34,363 bases of DNA from Verrucomicrobia bacterium UBA7008 (GCA_002449695.1 DJXI01000054.1:1-34363), one strand, 5' to 3'. Positions 22,861 through 32,035 are shown, counted from the first letter of the stretch. A program made the numbers and translations. The notes: generated by a model not told the origin, from the letters alone.

Positions 22861-23952
22861 TTATTCTCCCATCTCTTCCTTGAGTTTCTGGACGACCGAA
22901 TCGGGGTCCTGCGACTTGGTGATGAGCTCCTCGTACGAGATGAGCCCGTTCTGGTAGAGGCTCGTCAGGTGCGCGTCCAGCGTCTGCATGCCGTACTTCG
23001 CGCCCGTCTGGAGGTCGGACTTGATCATGTTCGTCTTGCCGTCGCGGATGCGGCTGCGGATCGCGTCCGTCGACGTCATGATCTCAAACGCCGCCACGCG
23101 CCCGTGGACCTCGCCGTTCTCGTCGAGCTTCGGCAGGAGGATCTGCGAGATGACGGCCTGGAGGCCCGCCGCGAGCTGCGTGCGCACCTGCGCCTGCTGG
23201 TTCGTCGGGAACGCGTCGATGATGCGGTCGATCGTCTCGGCCGCGCCCGTCGTGTGGAGCGTGCCGAAGACGAGGTGGCCCGTCTCCGCCGCGGTGATGG
23301 CCGCCGCGATCGTCTCGAGGTCGCGCATTTCGCCGACGAGGATCACGTCCGGGTCCTGGCGCAGCGCGCGCCGGATCGCCTCGGCGAAGCTCGGCACGTC
23401 GTCGCCGACCTCGCGCTGCGTGACGAGCGACTTCGCGGACGTGTGGTAGAATTCGATCGGGTCTTCGATCGTGATGATGTGGACCGAGCGCTCGTGGTTG
23501 ATGACGTCGAGCATCGAGGCGAGCGTCGTCGACTTGCCCGAGCCCGTCGGGCCCGTCACGAGGATGAGGCCGCGCGGCTTGAAGAGCAGCTCCTTCACGA
23601 CCGGCGGCAGCCCCAGCTGCTCCATCGTCAGGAGCGTGTTCGGGATCTGGCGCAGCACCGCGCCGTAGCGCTTGCGCTCCTTGAAGATGGAGACGCGGAA
23701 GCGCGTGCCGTCGGGATGCGCGAGCGCGAAGTCCGCGCCGCCGTTCTTCTCGACCTCCTCCATCTGCTCCTCGGTCGCGATCTCGCGGCAGAGCTGCAGC
23801 GACTCCTCCTCCGTCAGGCTTTCGTCGGACAGCTCCTCCAGCGCGCCGTGCACGCGGAGCTTCGGGGGCATGTAGGCGCGGATGTGCAGATCGCTTCCGC
23901 CTTCGTCGATCGTCGCCTGCAGGAGGTCCTGCATCGTGAAATCCATTGCCAT
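22861..23952 (-). CDS. pilT: Twitching motility / pilus retraction ATPase PilT
   Basis: The 363-residue product is a PilT-type ATPase that depolymerises type IV pili. It starts with the PAS-like N-domain (GGSDLHIRAYMPPKLRVHG), then Walker A GPTGSGKS at 134-141, IITIEDPIEFYH, Walker B DPDVILVGEMRD, the His box GTLHTTGA, and the retraction-ATPase AAETIDRIIDAFP motif. No zinc module, as expected for PilT. A strong Shine-Dalgarno AAAGGAGA lies 8 nt before the ATG at 23952. It is flanked by two PilB/GspE paralogues, so extension and retraction motors are co-expressed. Confidence 0.95.
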   Translation of the reverse strand: MAMDFTMQDLLQATIDEGGSDLHIRAYMPPKLRVHGALEELSDESLTEEESLQLCREIATEEQMEEVEKNGGADFALAHPDGTRFRVSIFKERKRYGAVLRQIPNTLLTMEQLGLPPVVKELLFKPRGLILVTGPTGSGKSTTLASMLDVINHERSVHIITIEDPIEFYHTSAKSLVTQREVGDDVPSFAEAIRRALRQDPDVILVGEMRDLETIAAAITAAETGHLVFGTLHTTGAAETIDRIIDAFPTNQQAQVRTQLAAGLQAVISQILLPKLDENGEVHGRVAAFEIMTSTDAIRSRIRDGKTNMIKSDLQTGAKYGMQTLDAHLTSLYQNGLISYEELITKSQDPDSVVQKLKEEMGE

Positions 23953-23984
23953 GGCGTTCGTCTCCTTTTATCGCATGTTGAAAA

Positions 23985-25652
23985 TCAGTCGGCGTCGCCC
24001 ATCGTCACGCGCAGAACCTCCGAAAGGCTCGTCATGCCGTTGGCGACCTTGAGCATCCCGTCCTCGCGCAGCGTGCGCATGCCCATTTCGCGCGCGCGCT
24101 GCCTCAGGAGCGTCGCGGGCGCGTGGTCGAAGATGAGGCGCTGGATGGTGTCGTCCACCTTGAAGATCTCGAAGATGCCCTTGCGGCCCTTGTAGCCCGA
24201 CTTGCCGCACCGGTCGCAGCCCGCGCCGTGGAACATGTGCTCGGGGCGCGTCTTGGCGAACGAACCGAGCATCTTCAGCTCGCGGTCGGTCGGCGTGTAC
24301 TCCTCGCGGCACTTCTCGCAGATGGCGCGCACGAGGCGCTGGGCCATCGCCGCGCGCAGGGCCGACGCGACGAGGAACGGCTTGACGCCGATATCGAGCA
24401 GTCGCGTCACGGCGCTCGGCGCGTCGTTCGTGTGGAGCGTCGAGAACACGAGGTGGCCCGTCAGCGCCGCCTCCATCGCGATGTCGGCCGTCTCGTCGTC
24501 GCGGATCTCGCCGATCATGATGATGTTCGGCGCCTGACGCAGGATCGAGCGCAGCGCCGCCGAGAAGTCGAGGCCGACGTCCTTGTTCACCTGCACCTGG
24601 TTGATGCCGCTCATCTGGTATTCGACCGGGTCTTCGACGGTGATGAGTTTCTTGTCGGGCGTGTTGATCTGGCCGAGGCAGGCGTAGAGCGTCGTCGTCT
24701 TGCCCGAGCCCGTCGGGCCCGTCACGAGCACGACGCCGTCCGGCAGTTTGATGAGGCGCTCGAACGTCGTCTGGTCGTCGGAGAGAAAGCCGAGCTGCGG
24801 CAGGCCGAGCGCGAGGTTCGACTTGTCGAGCACACGCATGACGATCGATTCGCCGTGGTTCGTCGGCACCGAGTTGACGCGCAGGTCGAGGTCCTTGCCG
24901 TTGACGGTGATCTGGATGCGGCCGTCCTGCGGCACGCGCTTCTCCGAGATCTTCATCTTCGACATGATCTTGATGCGCGAGATGATCGCGCCCTGGAGCC
25001 GCTTCGGCGGCGAGTCCATCTTCCGCAGCGCCCCGTCGATGCGGTAGCGCACGCGGAACTCCTTCTCCATCGGCTCGAGGTGGATATCGGACGCCTTCAT
25101 CTTGATGCCGTTCGTGATCAGCATCGTCGCGAGCTTGATGACCGGCGCGTCGTCGCCCGACGCGTCGCCGTCGACGTCGCCGAACTCGTCGCGCGTCTGC
25201 ACGTCGGCGGGCGCCTCGGTCTGGTAGAGCTTCGCCATCGCCGCCTGCACCTCCGCGCGCGGCGAGATGACCGCCTGCACGTCGCGCCCGTGGAGGACGT
25301 AGCGGAGCGAGTCGATCGCGTCGTAGCCCATCGGGTCGGAGAGCGCCACCGTGATCGACTCCTCGTCCGCGACCACCGGCACCACGCCGTACTTCTTGGC
25401 GATGTCGGCGGGAATCTCCTTGACGATCTCGGCGTCGATCGCGTCGGCGTTGACATGGCAGTAGTTGAGGCCGAACTGGTCGGCGATCGTGCCGAGGACG
25501 TCGTCCTCGCTGATGGTGCCGCTGGAGACAAGCACGTCAAGCGTGGTCTCGTCCTCGGCCTTCATGGACTTTGCGGCCGCTTCCACCTGATCGTGGTCGA
25601 TGAAACCGCGCTCGGTCAGCAGCTGCAAAACGTATTCGTCGTTGCTAGTCAT
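23985..25652 (-). CDS. PilB/GspE-family assembly ATPase (first copy)
   Basis: The 555-residue product has the same layout as the other copy: MshEN-like N-domain (about 1-150), DIHLEPMEKEFRVRYRIDG, Walker A GPTGSGKT, Walker B in APNIIMIGEIRDDETADIA, His box STLHTNDAPS, and a zinc module (CEKC and CDRCGKSGYKGR). The two copies are clearly paralogues but differ across most positions, so they may serve different machines or form a mixed motor. Upstream in-frame codons would overlap the promoter; the ATG at 25652 (MTSNDEYVLQLL) begins the family N-terminus. It leads the three-ATPase operon, with pilT 32 nt downstream. Confidence 0.93.
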   Translation of the reverse strand: MTSNDEYVLQLLTERGFIDHDQVEAAAKSMKAEDETTLDVLVSSGTISEDDVLGTIADQFGLNYCHVNADAIDAEIVKEIPADIAKKYGVVPVVADEESITVALSDPMGYDAIDSLRYVLHGRDVQAVISPRAEVQAAMAKLYQTEAPADVQTRDEFGDVDGDASGDDAPVIKLATMLITNGIKMKASDIHLEPMEKEFRVRYRIDGALRKMDSPPKRLQGAIISRIKIMSKMKISEKRVPQDGRIQITVNGKDLDLRVNSVPTNHGESIVMRVLDKSNLALGLPQLGFLSDDQTTFERLIKLPDGVVLVTGPTGSGKTTTLYACLGQINTPDKKLITVEDPVEYQMSGINQVQVNKDVGLDFSAALRSILRQAPNIIMIGEIRDDETADIAMEAALTGHLVFSTLHTNDAPSAVTRLLDIGVKPFLVASALRAAMAQRLVRAICEKCREEYTPTDRELKMLGSFAKTRPEHMFHGAGCDRCGKSGYKGRKGIFEIFKVDDTIQRLIFDHAPATLLRQRAREMGMRTLREDGMLKVANGMTSLSEVLRVTMGDAD

Positions 25653-25665
25653 ATTCTTGACACGT

Positions 25666-25671
25666 ATTATA
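25666..25671 (-). promoter_or_regulatory. -10 box of the pilus-ATPase operon
   Basis: Minus strand reads TATAAT, ending 13 nt before the ATG at 25652, so the leader would be only about 6-7 nt. The preceding bases are CGA rather than TGn, so this one is a plain -10. No Shine-Dalgarno is visible in the gap. Confidence 0.5.
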
Positions 25672-25710
25672 TCGCAAAAACGCAGACGGCGCAAGTAGGG
25701 TCGCGAAAAA

Positions 25711-26247
25711 TCACGACGCGTGCAGATGCAGCAGGCGCTGGTTCGAACTGCCGCGGAACGGCAGCGAAATGTCCTTGAGCGCCTCCACGAACGGGCCGTC
25801 CACGAGGACGTCGGTGTAGGAGAGGATCTCGTCGGTGTACGGCGTGCGCCAGCGCCGGTGCGGCGTCGCGTACTCCGGACCGAGCGCGTCGCCCGACGGC
25901 GGCAGGAGGTCGAGCTCGTAGACGCAGCCGGTGTAGATCCAGAGCGTCTTGCCGCCGCCGCGCGGCCAGCGTTCGCGGAAGCGGCGCAGGAACGGGGCGA
26001 GCGCGCGCTGGTTGCCCGGCTCCATCGGCTCGCCGCCGAGGAGCGTCAGGCCCGCGATGTGGGCGGGCTCCAGCGCCGCGAGCAGCTCGTCCTCGACCGC
26101 GCGCGTGAACGGCCGGCCGTAGGCGAAGCTCTGCGCCTCCTCGTTGAAGCAGCCCTTGCAGCGGTGCGTGCAGCCCGAAACGAAGAGGGAGACCCTCACT
26201 CCCTCTCCGTTCGCGATGTCGCACGTTCTGATGGAGGCGTAGTTCAC
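25711..26247 (-). CDS. nrdG: Anaerobic ribonucleotide reductase activating protein NrdG
   Basis: The 178-residue radical-SAM enzyme installs the glycyl radical on NrdD. The [4Fe-4S]-binding CxxxCxxC motif is CTHRCKGC at about residues 26-33, followed by LTLLGGEPM, the SAM-contacting GGE motif. NrdG is typically 150-240 residues, so the length is normal. It follows nrdD with a 3-nt gap and is co-transcribed. Its presence marks growth without oxygen. The gene ends 58 nt before the start of the pilus-ATPase operon. Confidence 0.95.
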   Translation of the reverse strand: MNYASIRTCDIANGEGVRVSLFVSGCTHRCKGCFNEEAQSFAYGRPFTRAVEDELLAALEPAHIAGLTLLGGEPMEPGNQRALAPFLRRFRERWPRGGGKTLWIYTGCVYELDLLPPSGDALGPEYATPHRRWRTPYTDEILSYTDVLVDGPFVEALKDISLPFRGSSNQRLLHLHAS

Positions 26248-26250
26248 GCC

Positions 26251-28446
26251 TTACGACACGTGCAGGACGCGTTCCTTGATCTCCTGCGTGCGGCCCTGGT
26301 TCCAGAACTGCGAGCCGATGTAGCCGCAGGTGCGGCGCGCGACGTTGAGCTTCGACTCGTCCGTGTTGCCGCACTTCGGGCACTTCCAGATGAGCTTGCC
26401 GCTCTCGTCCTTGACGATCTCGATCTCGCCGTCGAAGCCGCACACCTGGCAGTAGTCCGACTTCGTGTTCAGCTCGGCGTACATGATGTTGTCGTAGATG
26501 AACTGCATGATCGCGAGCACCGCCGGCAGGTTGTTCTGCATGTTCGGCACCTCGACGTAGCTGATCGCGCCGCCGGGCGAGAGCTTCTGGAACTTCGCCT
26601 CCAGCTCCAGCTTCTTGAACGCGTCGATCTTCTCGGTCACGTGCACGTGGTAGGAGTTGGTGATGTAGTTCTTGTCCGTCACGCCCTTGATGACGCCGAA
26701 GCGCTTCTGGAGGCACTTCGCGAACTTGTAGGTCGTGGACTCGAGCGGCGTGCCGTAGAGCGAGTAGTCGATGTTCTCGGCCTTCTTCCACTTGGCGGTG
26801 TACTCGTTCAGCTTCTTCATGATCGCGAGCCCGAGTTCCATGCCGTCCGCCTCGGTCAGCTTCTTGCCGGTGAGCGCGAAGACGCACTCCCACAGCCCCG
26901 CGTAGCCGAGCGAGAGCGTGGAGTAGCCGCCGTGCAGGTACCTGTCGATCGGCTCGCCCTTCGGCAGGCGCGTGAGCGCGCCGTACTGCCACAGGATCGG
27001 CGCCGCGTCCGACAGCGTCCCCGTCAGGCGCTCGTGGCGGCACTGGAGCGCGCGGTGGCACAGCTCCATGCGCTCCTCGAAGACGGCCCAGAAGCGGTCC
27101 ATGTCCTTGTCGGCCGACAGCGCGATGTCGACGAGGTTCACCGTCACGACGCCCTGGTTGAAGCGGCCGTAGTACTTCGGCCGGCCGTTCTCGTCGACGA
27201 ACGGCGTCAGGAACGAGCGGCAGCCCATGCAGGTGTAGCAGTGGCCCTCGCCGTTTTTGTCGATCTTGTACTCGAGCATCTTCTTCTCGGAGATGTAGTC
27301 GGGCACCATGCGCTTGGCGGTGCACTTCGCGGCCAGCTTGGTGAGGTACCAGTAGGGCGTGCCCTCGCGCACGTTCTGCTCCTCGAGGACGTAGATGAGC
27401 TTCGGGAACGCGGGCGTGACGTAGACGCCCTGCTCGTTCTTGACGCCGAGGATGCGCTCGTTGAGGACCTCCTCGATCACGAGCGCGAGGTCGCGGCGCT
27501 CCGCGTCGGTACGCGCCTCGCCGAGGTACATGAACACCGTCACGAACGGCGCCTGGCCGTTCGTCGTCATGAGCGTGACGACCTGGTACTGGATCGTCTG
27601 CACGCCCTTCTCGATCTCCTTCCGGACGCGCTTCTCGACGATGGCGTCGAACTTGTCGGGCGAGATCGACACGCCCGCCTCGCCCAGCTCCGCCGTCAGC
27701 TCCCTGCGGATCGCCTGGCGCGACACCTCGACGAACGGCGCGAGGTGCGTCAGCGAGATCGACTGGCCGCCGTACTGGTTGGAGGCGACCTGCGCGATGA
27801 TCTGCGTGGCGATGTTGCACGCGGTCGAGAAGGACTTGGGCTTCTCGATCATCGTCCCCGAGATGACCGTCCCGTTCTGCAGCATGTCCTCGAGGTTGAC
27901 GAGGTCGCAGTTGTGCATGTGCTGCGCGTAGTAGTCCATGTCGTGGAAGTGGATGATGCCGTCGTTGTGCGCCGCGACGATGTCGGCCGGCAGCAGGAGG
28001 CGCGCGGAGACGTCCTTCGACACCTCGCCCGCCATGTAGTCGCGCTGGACCGAGTTGATCGTCGGGTTCTTGTTGGAGTTCTCCTGCTTGACGTCCTCGT
28101 TGTTGCACTCGATGAGCGAGAGGATCTGCTTGTCGGTCGTGTTCGCCTGGCGCAGGAGGTTGCGGCGGTAGCGGTACGTGATGTACTTCTTCGCGATCTC
28201 CGGCGAGCCCATCTCCATGATCTTCGTCTCGACGATGTCCTGGATCTCCTCGACCGTCATCGCGCGGTCGCGCGCCGCGCAGACGCCGGCGACCTCGTCG
28301 GCGATGAGCTTGATGCGGCCCTCGCTCAGCGCGTCCTTGTAGTCGACCGCCTGCGACGCCTTGCGAATGGCGTTCTCGATCTTGGTGACGTCGAACGGAC
28401 GCTCTTCGCCCGAACGCTTGATGATCTTCATCTGCCGTTGTGCCAC
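26251..28446 (-). CDS. nrdD: Anaerobic (class III) ribonucleoside-triphosphate reductase NrdD
   Basis: The 731-residue glycyl-radical enzyme reduces NTPs to dNTPs without oxygen. An N-terminal ATP-cone (about residues 6-95, KIIKRSGEERPFDVTKIENA) provides allosteric control; the catalytic barrel follows (YMAGEVSKDVSARLLLPADI, CNLVNLEDML-like CDLVNLEDMLQNG); near the C-terminus a zinc site has two CxxC pairs (CQVC, CPKC), and the radical glycine is Gly708 in RRTCGYIGS. The start is a GTG at 28446, chosen because AAGGAG lies 8 nt upstream; an ATG 15 nt inside lacks a site. Two NrdR-box-like sequences lie 90-135 bp upstream. Confidence 0.96.
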   Translation of the reverse strand: MAQRQMKIIKRSGEERPFDVTKIENAIRKASQAVDYKDALSEGRIKLIADEVAGVCAARDRAMTVEEIQDIVETKIMEMGSPEIAKKYITYRYRRNLLRQANTTDKQILSLIECNNEDVKQENSNKNPTINSVQRDYMAGEVSKDVSARLLLPADIVAAHNDGIIHFHDMDYYAQHMHNCDLVNLEDMLQNGTVISGTMIEKPKSFSTACNIATQIIAQVASNQYGGQSISLTHLAPFVEVSRQAIRRELTAELGEAGVSISPDKFDAIVEKRVRKEIEKGVQTIQYQVVTLMTTNGQAPFVTVFMYLGEARTDAERRDLALVIEEVLNERILGVKNEQGVYVTPAFPKLIYVLEEQNVREGTPYWYLTKLAAKCTAKRMVPDYISEKKMLEYKIDKNGEGHCYTCMGCRSFLTPFVDENGRPKYYGRFNQGVVTVNLVDIALSADKDMDRFWAVFEERMELCHRALQCRHERLTGTLSDAAPILWQYGALTRLPKGEPIDRYLHGGYSTLSLGYAGLWECVFALTGKKLTEADGMELGLAIMKKLNEYTAKWKKAENIDYSLYGTPLESTTYKFAKCLQKRFGVIKGVTDKNYITNSYHVHVTEKIDAFKKLELEAKFQKLSPGGAISYVEVPNMQNNLPAVLAIMQFIYDNIMYAELNTKSDYCQVCGFDGEIEIVKDESGKLIWKCPKCGNTDESKLNVARRTCGYIGSQFWNQGRTQEIKERVLHVS

Positions 28447-28534
28447 GACTTTTTCTCCTTGTTTTTAATGGGTGTGAAGTGTTGAATGTACAAAATGACC
28501 GTCTGTGCCCCGCAGGGTGTATTTTCGTTCGAAA

Positions 28535-28582
28535 CTACTCTTTCTAGTGCACATGAGACATATGATACACTATCTGTTGTGT
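28535..28582. promoter_or_regulatory. Pair of NrdR-box-like sites upstream of nrdD
   Basis: The distal 16-mer at 28567-28582 reads ACACTATCTGTTGTGT, differing at two positions from the NrdR consensus acaCwAtATaTwGtgt. A weaker match (10 of 16) lies at 28535-28550. Their starts are 32 bp apart, three helical turns, the usual spacing of paired NrdR boxes. NrdR is the ATP/dATP-sensing repressor of ribonucleotide reductase genes; its gene is not in the window. Confidence 0.75.
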
Positions 28583-28590
28583 TTGCGCAA
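28562..28590 (-). promoter_or_regulatory. Probable -35/-10 promoter of nrdDG
   Basis: Minus strand has TTGCGC (28590-28585) and TATCAT (28567-28562) separated by 17 nt. The spacer is almost exactly the distal NrdR box, so a bound repressor would block RNA polymerase. Predicted start near 28555 gives a ~108-nt leader with the second box just downstream. Confidence 0.5.
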
Positions 28591-28706
28591 GTGGAAAGTT
28601 ATAAAAACTTATCAACAGATTGTAGACAATCCGTCCCCCACCCACAACCTCTAGTGGTCCCCGCCGACGTCCCGCGCGTCCGGCCCGTACGTTTTCCGCG
28701 CGCCGA

Positions 28707-29636
28707 TCAGGCGTCGAGCGCGCCGGTCAGGTCGCGGACGGCGGCAAAGCCGTGGCGTTCGCAATAGGCAACGAGGCCGTCGTAGACCTCGGCGGCCGTG
28801 CCGGGGTTCGTGAACGTCGCCGAGCCCACCGCGACCGCCGTCGCGCCCGCGAGCAGGAATTCGATCGCGTCCTTCGCCTCGTAGACGCCGCCCATCGCGA
28901 GGATCGGCAGCCGCGTCGCCTTGTGCGCGTCGTAGACGAGTTTGACGGCGACGGGGTGGATCGCCCGCCCCGACAGGCCCCCCGTCACGTTCGCGAGCAC
29001 GGGCCGCCGCCGCTCGACGTCGATGACCATCGCGGGAATCGTGTTGATGAGCGCGAGCGCGTCCGCGCCGCCCTTCTCGCACGCGCGCACGTACGGCACG
29101 ATGGACGGCACGTTCGGCGCGAGCTTGACGATGAGCGGCAGCGTCGTCGCCGCGCGCACGGCCGCGACGACCTCCTCCAGCACCGCCGGGTCCTGCCCGA
29201 AGGTGTGGCCGCCCGCCTTGACGTTCGGGCAGCTGACGTTCAGCTCGATCGCGCCGATGAGCGGATTCTGCGCCGCCGTGAGCTGGCGCGCGACGTCGGC
29301 GTATTCCTCCACCGAGCCGCCCCAGATGTTGACGATCAGCGGCGGCGCCTTTTCGCCGACCTGCTTCCTGTACCACGGCACGGTCGTTGCGAGGAAGCGC
29401 GCGAGGCCCGTCCCCTGCAGGCCGATGGCGTTCACGAGGCCGCCGGGCACGACGGCGTGGCGCGGCATCGGGTTGCCCGGCCATGCTTCGGCGCGGATGC
29501 CCTTCACCGTCACCGCGCCCAGCTTGGCGTAGTCCACCGCGCCCAGATATTCCGTTCCGTAGCCGAACGTGCCGCTCGCCGTCGTCACCGGCGTCGCCAT
29601 CTCCAGCCCGCCCAAATTTACAGCTGTGTCAACCAT
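28707..29636 (-). CDS. pyrD: Dihydroorotate dehydrogenase, class 1B catalytic subunit
   Basis: The 309-residue FMN enzyme oxidises dihydroorotate to orotate in pyrimidine synthesis. The class 1 catalytic base is a cysteine, Cys136 in LNVSCPNVKAGG, with FMN-binding segments VKLAPNVPSIV, NTIPAMVIDV and MGGVYEAKDAIEFLLAGATAVAVGSA. Class 1B proteins such as this are about 300-310 residues and work with the electron-transfer subunit PyrK, which is not in the window. The start at 29636 has an extended -10 box 6 nt upstream. It stands alone between nrdD and the GH3 gene. Confidence 0.95.
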   Translation of the reverse strand: MVDTAVNLGGLEMATPVTTASGTFGYGTEYLGAVDYAKLGAVTVKGIRAEAWPGNPMPRHAVVPGGLVNAIGLQGTGLARFLATTVPWYRKQVGEKAPPLIVNIWGGSVEEYADVARQLTAAQNPLIGAIELNVSCPNVKAGGHTFGQDPAVLEEVVAAVRAATTLPLIVKLAPNVPSIVPYVRACEKGGADALALINTIPAMVIDVERRRPVLANVTGGLSGRAIHPVAVKLVYDAHKATRLPILAMGGVYEAKDAIEFLLAGATAVAVGSATFTNPGTAAEVYDGLVAYCERHGFAAVRDLTGALDA

Positions 29637-29642
29637 GCCTCT

Positions 29643-29651
29643 AGTATATCA
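29643..29651 (-). promoter_or_regulatory. Extended -10 promoter of pyrD, probable leaderless start
   Basis: Minus strand reads TGATATACT, ending 6 nt before the ATG at 29636. The gap reads AGAGGC; the AGAGG resembles a Shine-Dalgarno but is too close to the start and would not be transcribed from this promoter. Confidence 0.7.
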
Positions 29652-29686
29652 AAAATTCGCGCGCGCGGACGAAACGGGCGCGGCCG

Positions 29687-32035
29687 TCAGTCCGCCCTTG
29701 AGAAGAAGAACCGACGGCGGGGGAAGCGGAGCGCCTCGCCTGCGAGCCGGACGGTCCGGACGTGCGAGACGTCCCACGCGTCGCGGCCGAGGCGGATTTC
29801 ATAATCGCCCGGTTCGATCACCCACGCGCCGTCCCGCTCGCCGCGCCAGCGCGCGAAAAGCTCGAGCGGCAGCGTGAACGTGACGCGCCGCGCCGCGCCC
29901 GGCGCCAGCTCGACGCGCGCGAAGCCCCTCAGGCGCACGGGCTCGCCCTTCGCCGTGATGTACAGCTGCACCACGTCCGCGCCCGCGCGCGCGCCGATGT
30001 TCTCGACCGTCACGGCCACGTGCACGTTCTGCCCGGAGCTGTCGATGCGCACCGTCTCGCCACGCGTCAGTTCCGCCTGTCCGTACGCGAACTGCGTGTA
30101 GCTGAGGCCGTAGCCGAACGGCCACTGGACGCGGTCCGGCGTGTCCGAGCCGTCGCCGAACGTGAGCGGCTCTTTCGATTCCGTCTTCGGATACGTCATC
30201 GGCAGCCGTCCCGACGGGTTGACGACGCCGGCCAGAATTTCGGCGACGGCGCGTCCGCCCTCCTCGCCCGGGTACCACGCCTGGATCACGGCGGCGCAGC
30301 GGTCGACAAACGGCGCAATGACCTGGTTGCGCCCGCCGAAGAGCACGAGCACGACCGGCCGGCCCGTCGCCAGCATCGCCTCGACGAGCTTCTCCTGATC
30401 GCCCGCGAGGCGGATCGACGCGCGCTGACGCGACTCGCCGCAGAGTGTGAAGTTCTCGCCCATCGCGCAGACGATGACATCCGCCGCCGCGCCCGCCCGG
30501 ACGGCCGCGTCGAAATCTTCCGGATCCGCGCTCGCGGCCAGCTTGAGCGAAAGCGCCTCCGTGCGCGGATCGCCGCCCGCGCTGACGCCGACATCGCCGG
30601 GGTTCGACCATCCGCAGCCGCGGGCATAGACGAGGCGCGCGCCGCCGAGAACGCGTTCCAGCCCTTCCTTGAGCGTCACGATGTGCGGCTTGTCCCATTC
30701 GCGCGGATTGCGCTTCCAGAACGCCTGCATCGTCTGATAGGTGTAGTCGCCGAGCATCGCCCAGGCGCTGTTCGCGTTGGGGCCGACAAGCGCGATCGTC
30801 TGGACGTCGCCGCGCAGCGGCAGCGTGCCGTCGTTCTTCAGAAGGACGACGCCTTCGCGCGCGAGCTCAAGCGCCGTCGCGCGCCAGTCGGCACGGTCGA
30901 GGTCGATCGTCTCCGCGTCCGGCGGCAACGCGCGCGCGCGGACGTCCGGCGCGTCGCCGAGCAGCCCGAGACGCGCCTTCAGAAGCAGCGCGCGCTTGAC
31001 CGTGCGCGCGAACGCCGCCTCCGTGACCAGCCCGTCGCGCACGCAGTCAAGCGCCTGCGCATACGCCGCGCCGTGCGGCAGATCGACATCGTTGCCGCCG
31101 TGGATCGCCTCCGCCGCGCGGCGCATCAACTCCGCCGCGGACGGCTTTTTGCCAATCCCCCATGCCACGGCGCCGTAGTCGCTCACGACGGTGCCGTCGA
31201 AGCCGATGTAGCCGCGCAGGATGCCGTCGATGAGCGCCGAACTGGAGACGGCCTGTTCGCCCTTGAACTGATCATAGCACGTCATGACCGCCCGCGCGCC
31301 GCCGACGTTGATCATCGCTTCGTGCGGATAGATCACCTCCTCGTAGAGGTCGCGCCAGGAGCGCTGCGCACCGCCGCCGAGGGTGCCGTAGCCGAGGAAG
31401 TGCTTGGTGCAGGCGGCCGCGTGTCCGGCGGTCTGGAGCCCGCGCACGAACGATGTCCCCATCACGGCGCCGAGATAGCCCGATTCGCCGTAGCCTTCTT
31501 CGAGACGCGTCCAGTTCGAGTTGACGATCACGTCCGCCATCGGCGAGAGCGCAAACGTCGCGCCGACGGCGCGCATCGCCTCGGCGGTCTCGCGGCACTT
31601 GCGTTCGAGGAGCGGCGCATCCCACGACGACGCGACGCAGATCTGCTGCGGGTATGTCGTCGCCGTGCGCGCGGCGAGGCCGGAAATCACCTCGTCGTGG
31701 CAGATGGCGGGAATGTGCGAGGTCGTTTCGGTGAGGCAGAATTCCTGCACGTCCCGCACGAACTGCGCCAGCGCCTCCGGTTCGTCGGTACGGTTGCAGG
31801 CGAACTGGCAGATGTGGCCGATGCCGTGCGGAATGTGCGCGCGCGCCTTCGCGGCGGAGAAGCGACCGTCGGAGCCGGTGAGGTTGCCGGCCGTCGTCGC
31901 GCAGATCTCGGCCACGCGCTCCTCGGGCGTCAGACGGGCGTAGCCTTCGTCGACGCGACGGTGGACGTCCGACCCTTCAGCCAGAAGGGCGAGCGGAAGG
32001 ACGGTGCAGGCGGCAAGCAGGATCGTTCGTTTCAT
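29687..32035 (-). CDS. Secreted glycoside hydrolase family 3 (beta-glucosidase-like)
   Basis: The 782-residue product has a signal peptide (MKRTILLAACTVLPLALLA) and GH3 architecture: an N-terminal TIM barrel (~25-360), an alpha/beta sandwich (~390-620) and a C-terminal fibronectin III-like domain (~680-765). The nucleophile is Asp286 in VVSDYGAV; the substrate-binding KH motif is Lys211-His212 in KHFLGYG. GH3 enzymes remove terminal beta-glucose, xylose or similar sugars from glycans in the periplasm or outside; the exact sugar is not readable. An extended -10 box lies 6 nt before the ATG at 32035. No adjacent SusC/D or other polysaccharide-locus genes are present. Confidence 0.93.
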   Translation of the reverse strand: MKRTILLAACTVLPLALLAEGSDVHRRVDEGYARLTPEERVAEICATTAGNLTGSDGRFSAAKARAHIPHGIGHICQFACNRTDEPEALAQFVRDVQEFCLTETTSHIPAICHDEVISGLAARTATTYPQQICVASSWDAPLLERKCRETAEAMRAVGATFALSPMADVIVNSNWTRLEEGYGESGYLGAVMGTSFVRGLQTAGHAAACTKHFLGYGTLGGGAQRSWRDLYEEVIYPHEAMINVGGARAVMTCYDQFKGEQAVSSSALIDGILRGYIGFDGTVVSDYGAVAWGIGKKPSAAELMRRAAEAIHGGNDVDLPHGAAYAQALDCVRDGLVTEAAFARTVKRALLLKARLGLLGDAPDVRARALPPDAETIDLDRADWRATALELAREGVVLLKNDGTLPLRGDVQTIALVGPNANSAWAMLGDYTYQTMQAFWKRNPREWDKPHIVTLKEGLERVLGGARLVYARGCGWSNPGDVGVSAGGDPRTEALSLKLAASADPEDFDAAVRAGAAADVIVCAMGENFTLCGESRQRASIRLAGDQEKLVEAMLATGRPVVLVLFGGRNQVIAPFVDRCAAVIQAWYPGEEGGRAVAEILAGVVNPSGRLPMTYPKTESKEPLTFGDGSDTPDRVQWPFGYGLSYTQFAYGQAELTRGETVRIDSSGQNVHVAVTVENIGARAGADVVQLYITAKGEPVRLRGFARVELAPGAARRVTFTLPLELFARWRGERDGAWVIEPGDYEIRLGRDAWDVSHVRTVRLAGEALRFPRRRFFFSRAD

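Noticed and set aside
28609..28617. DnaA box and replication origin between nrdD and pyrD
   Set aside because: TTATCAACA is one base from the DnaA consensus but single; no cluster, no dnaA or dnaN nearby, so an origin is not supported.
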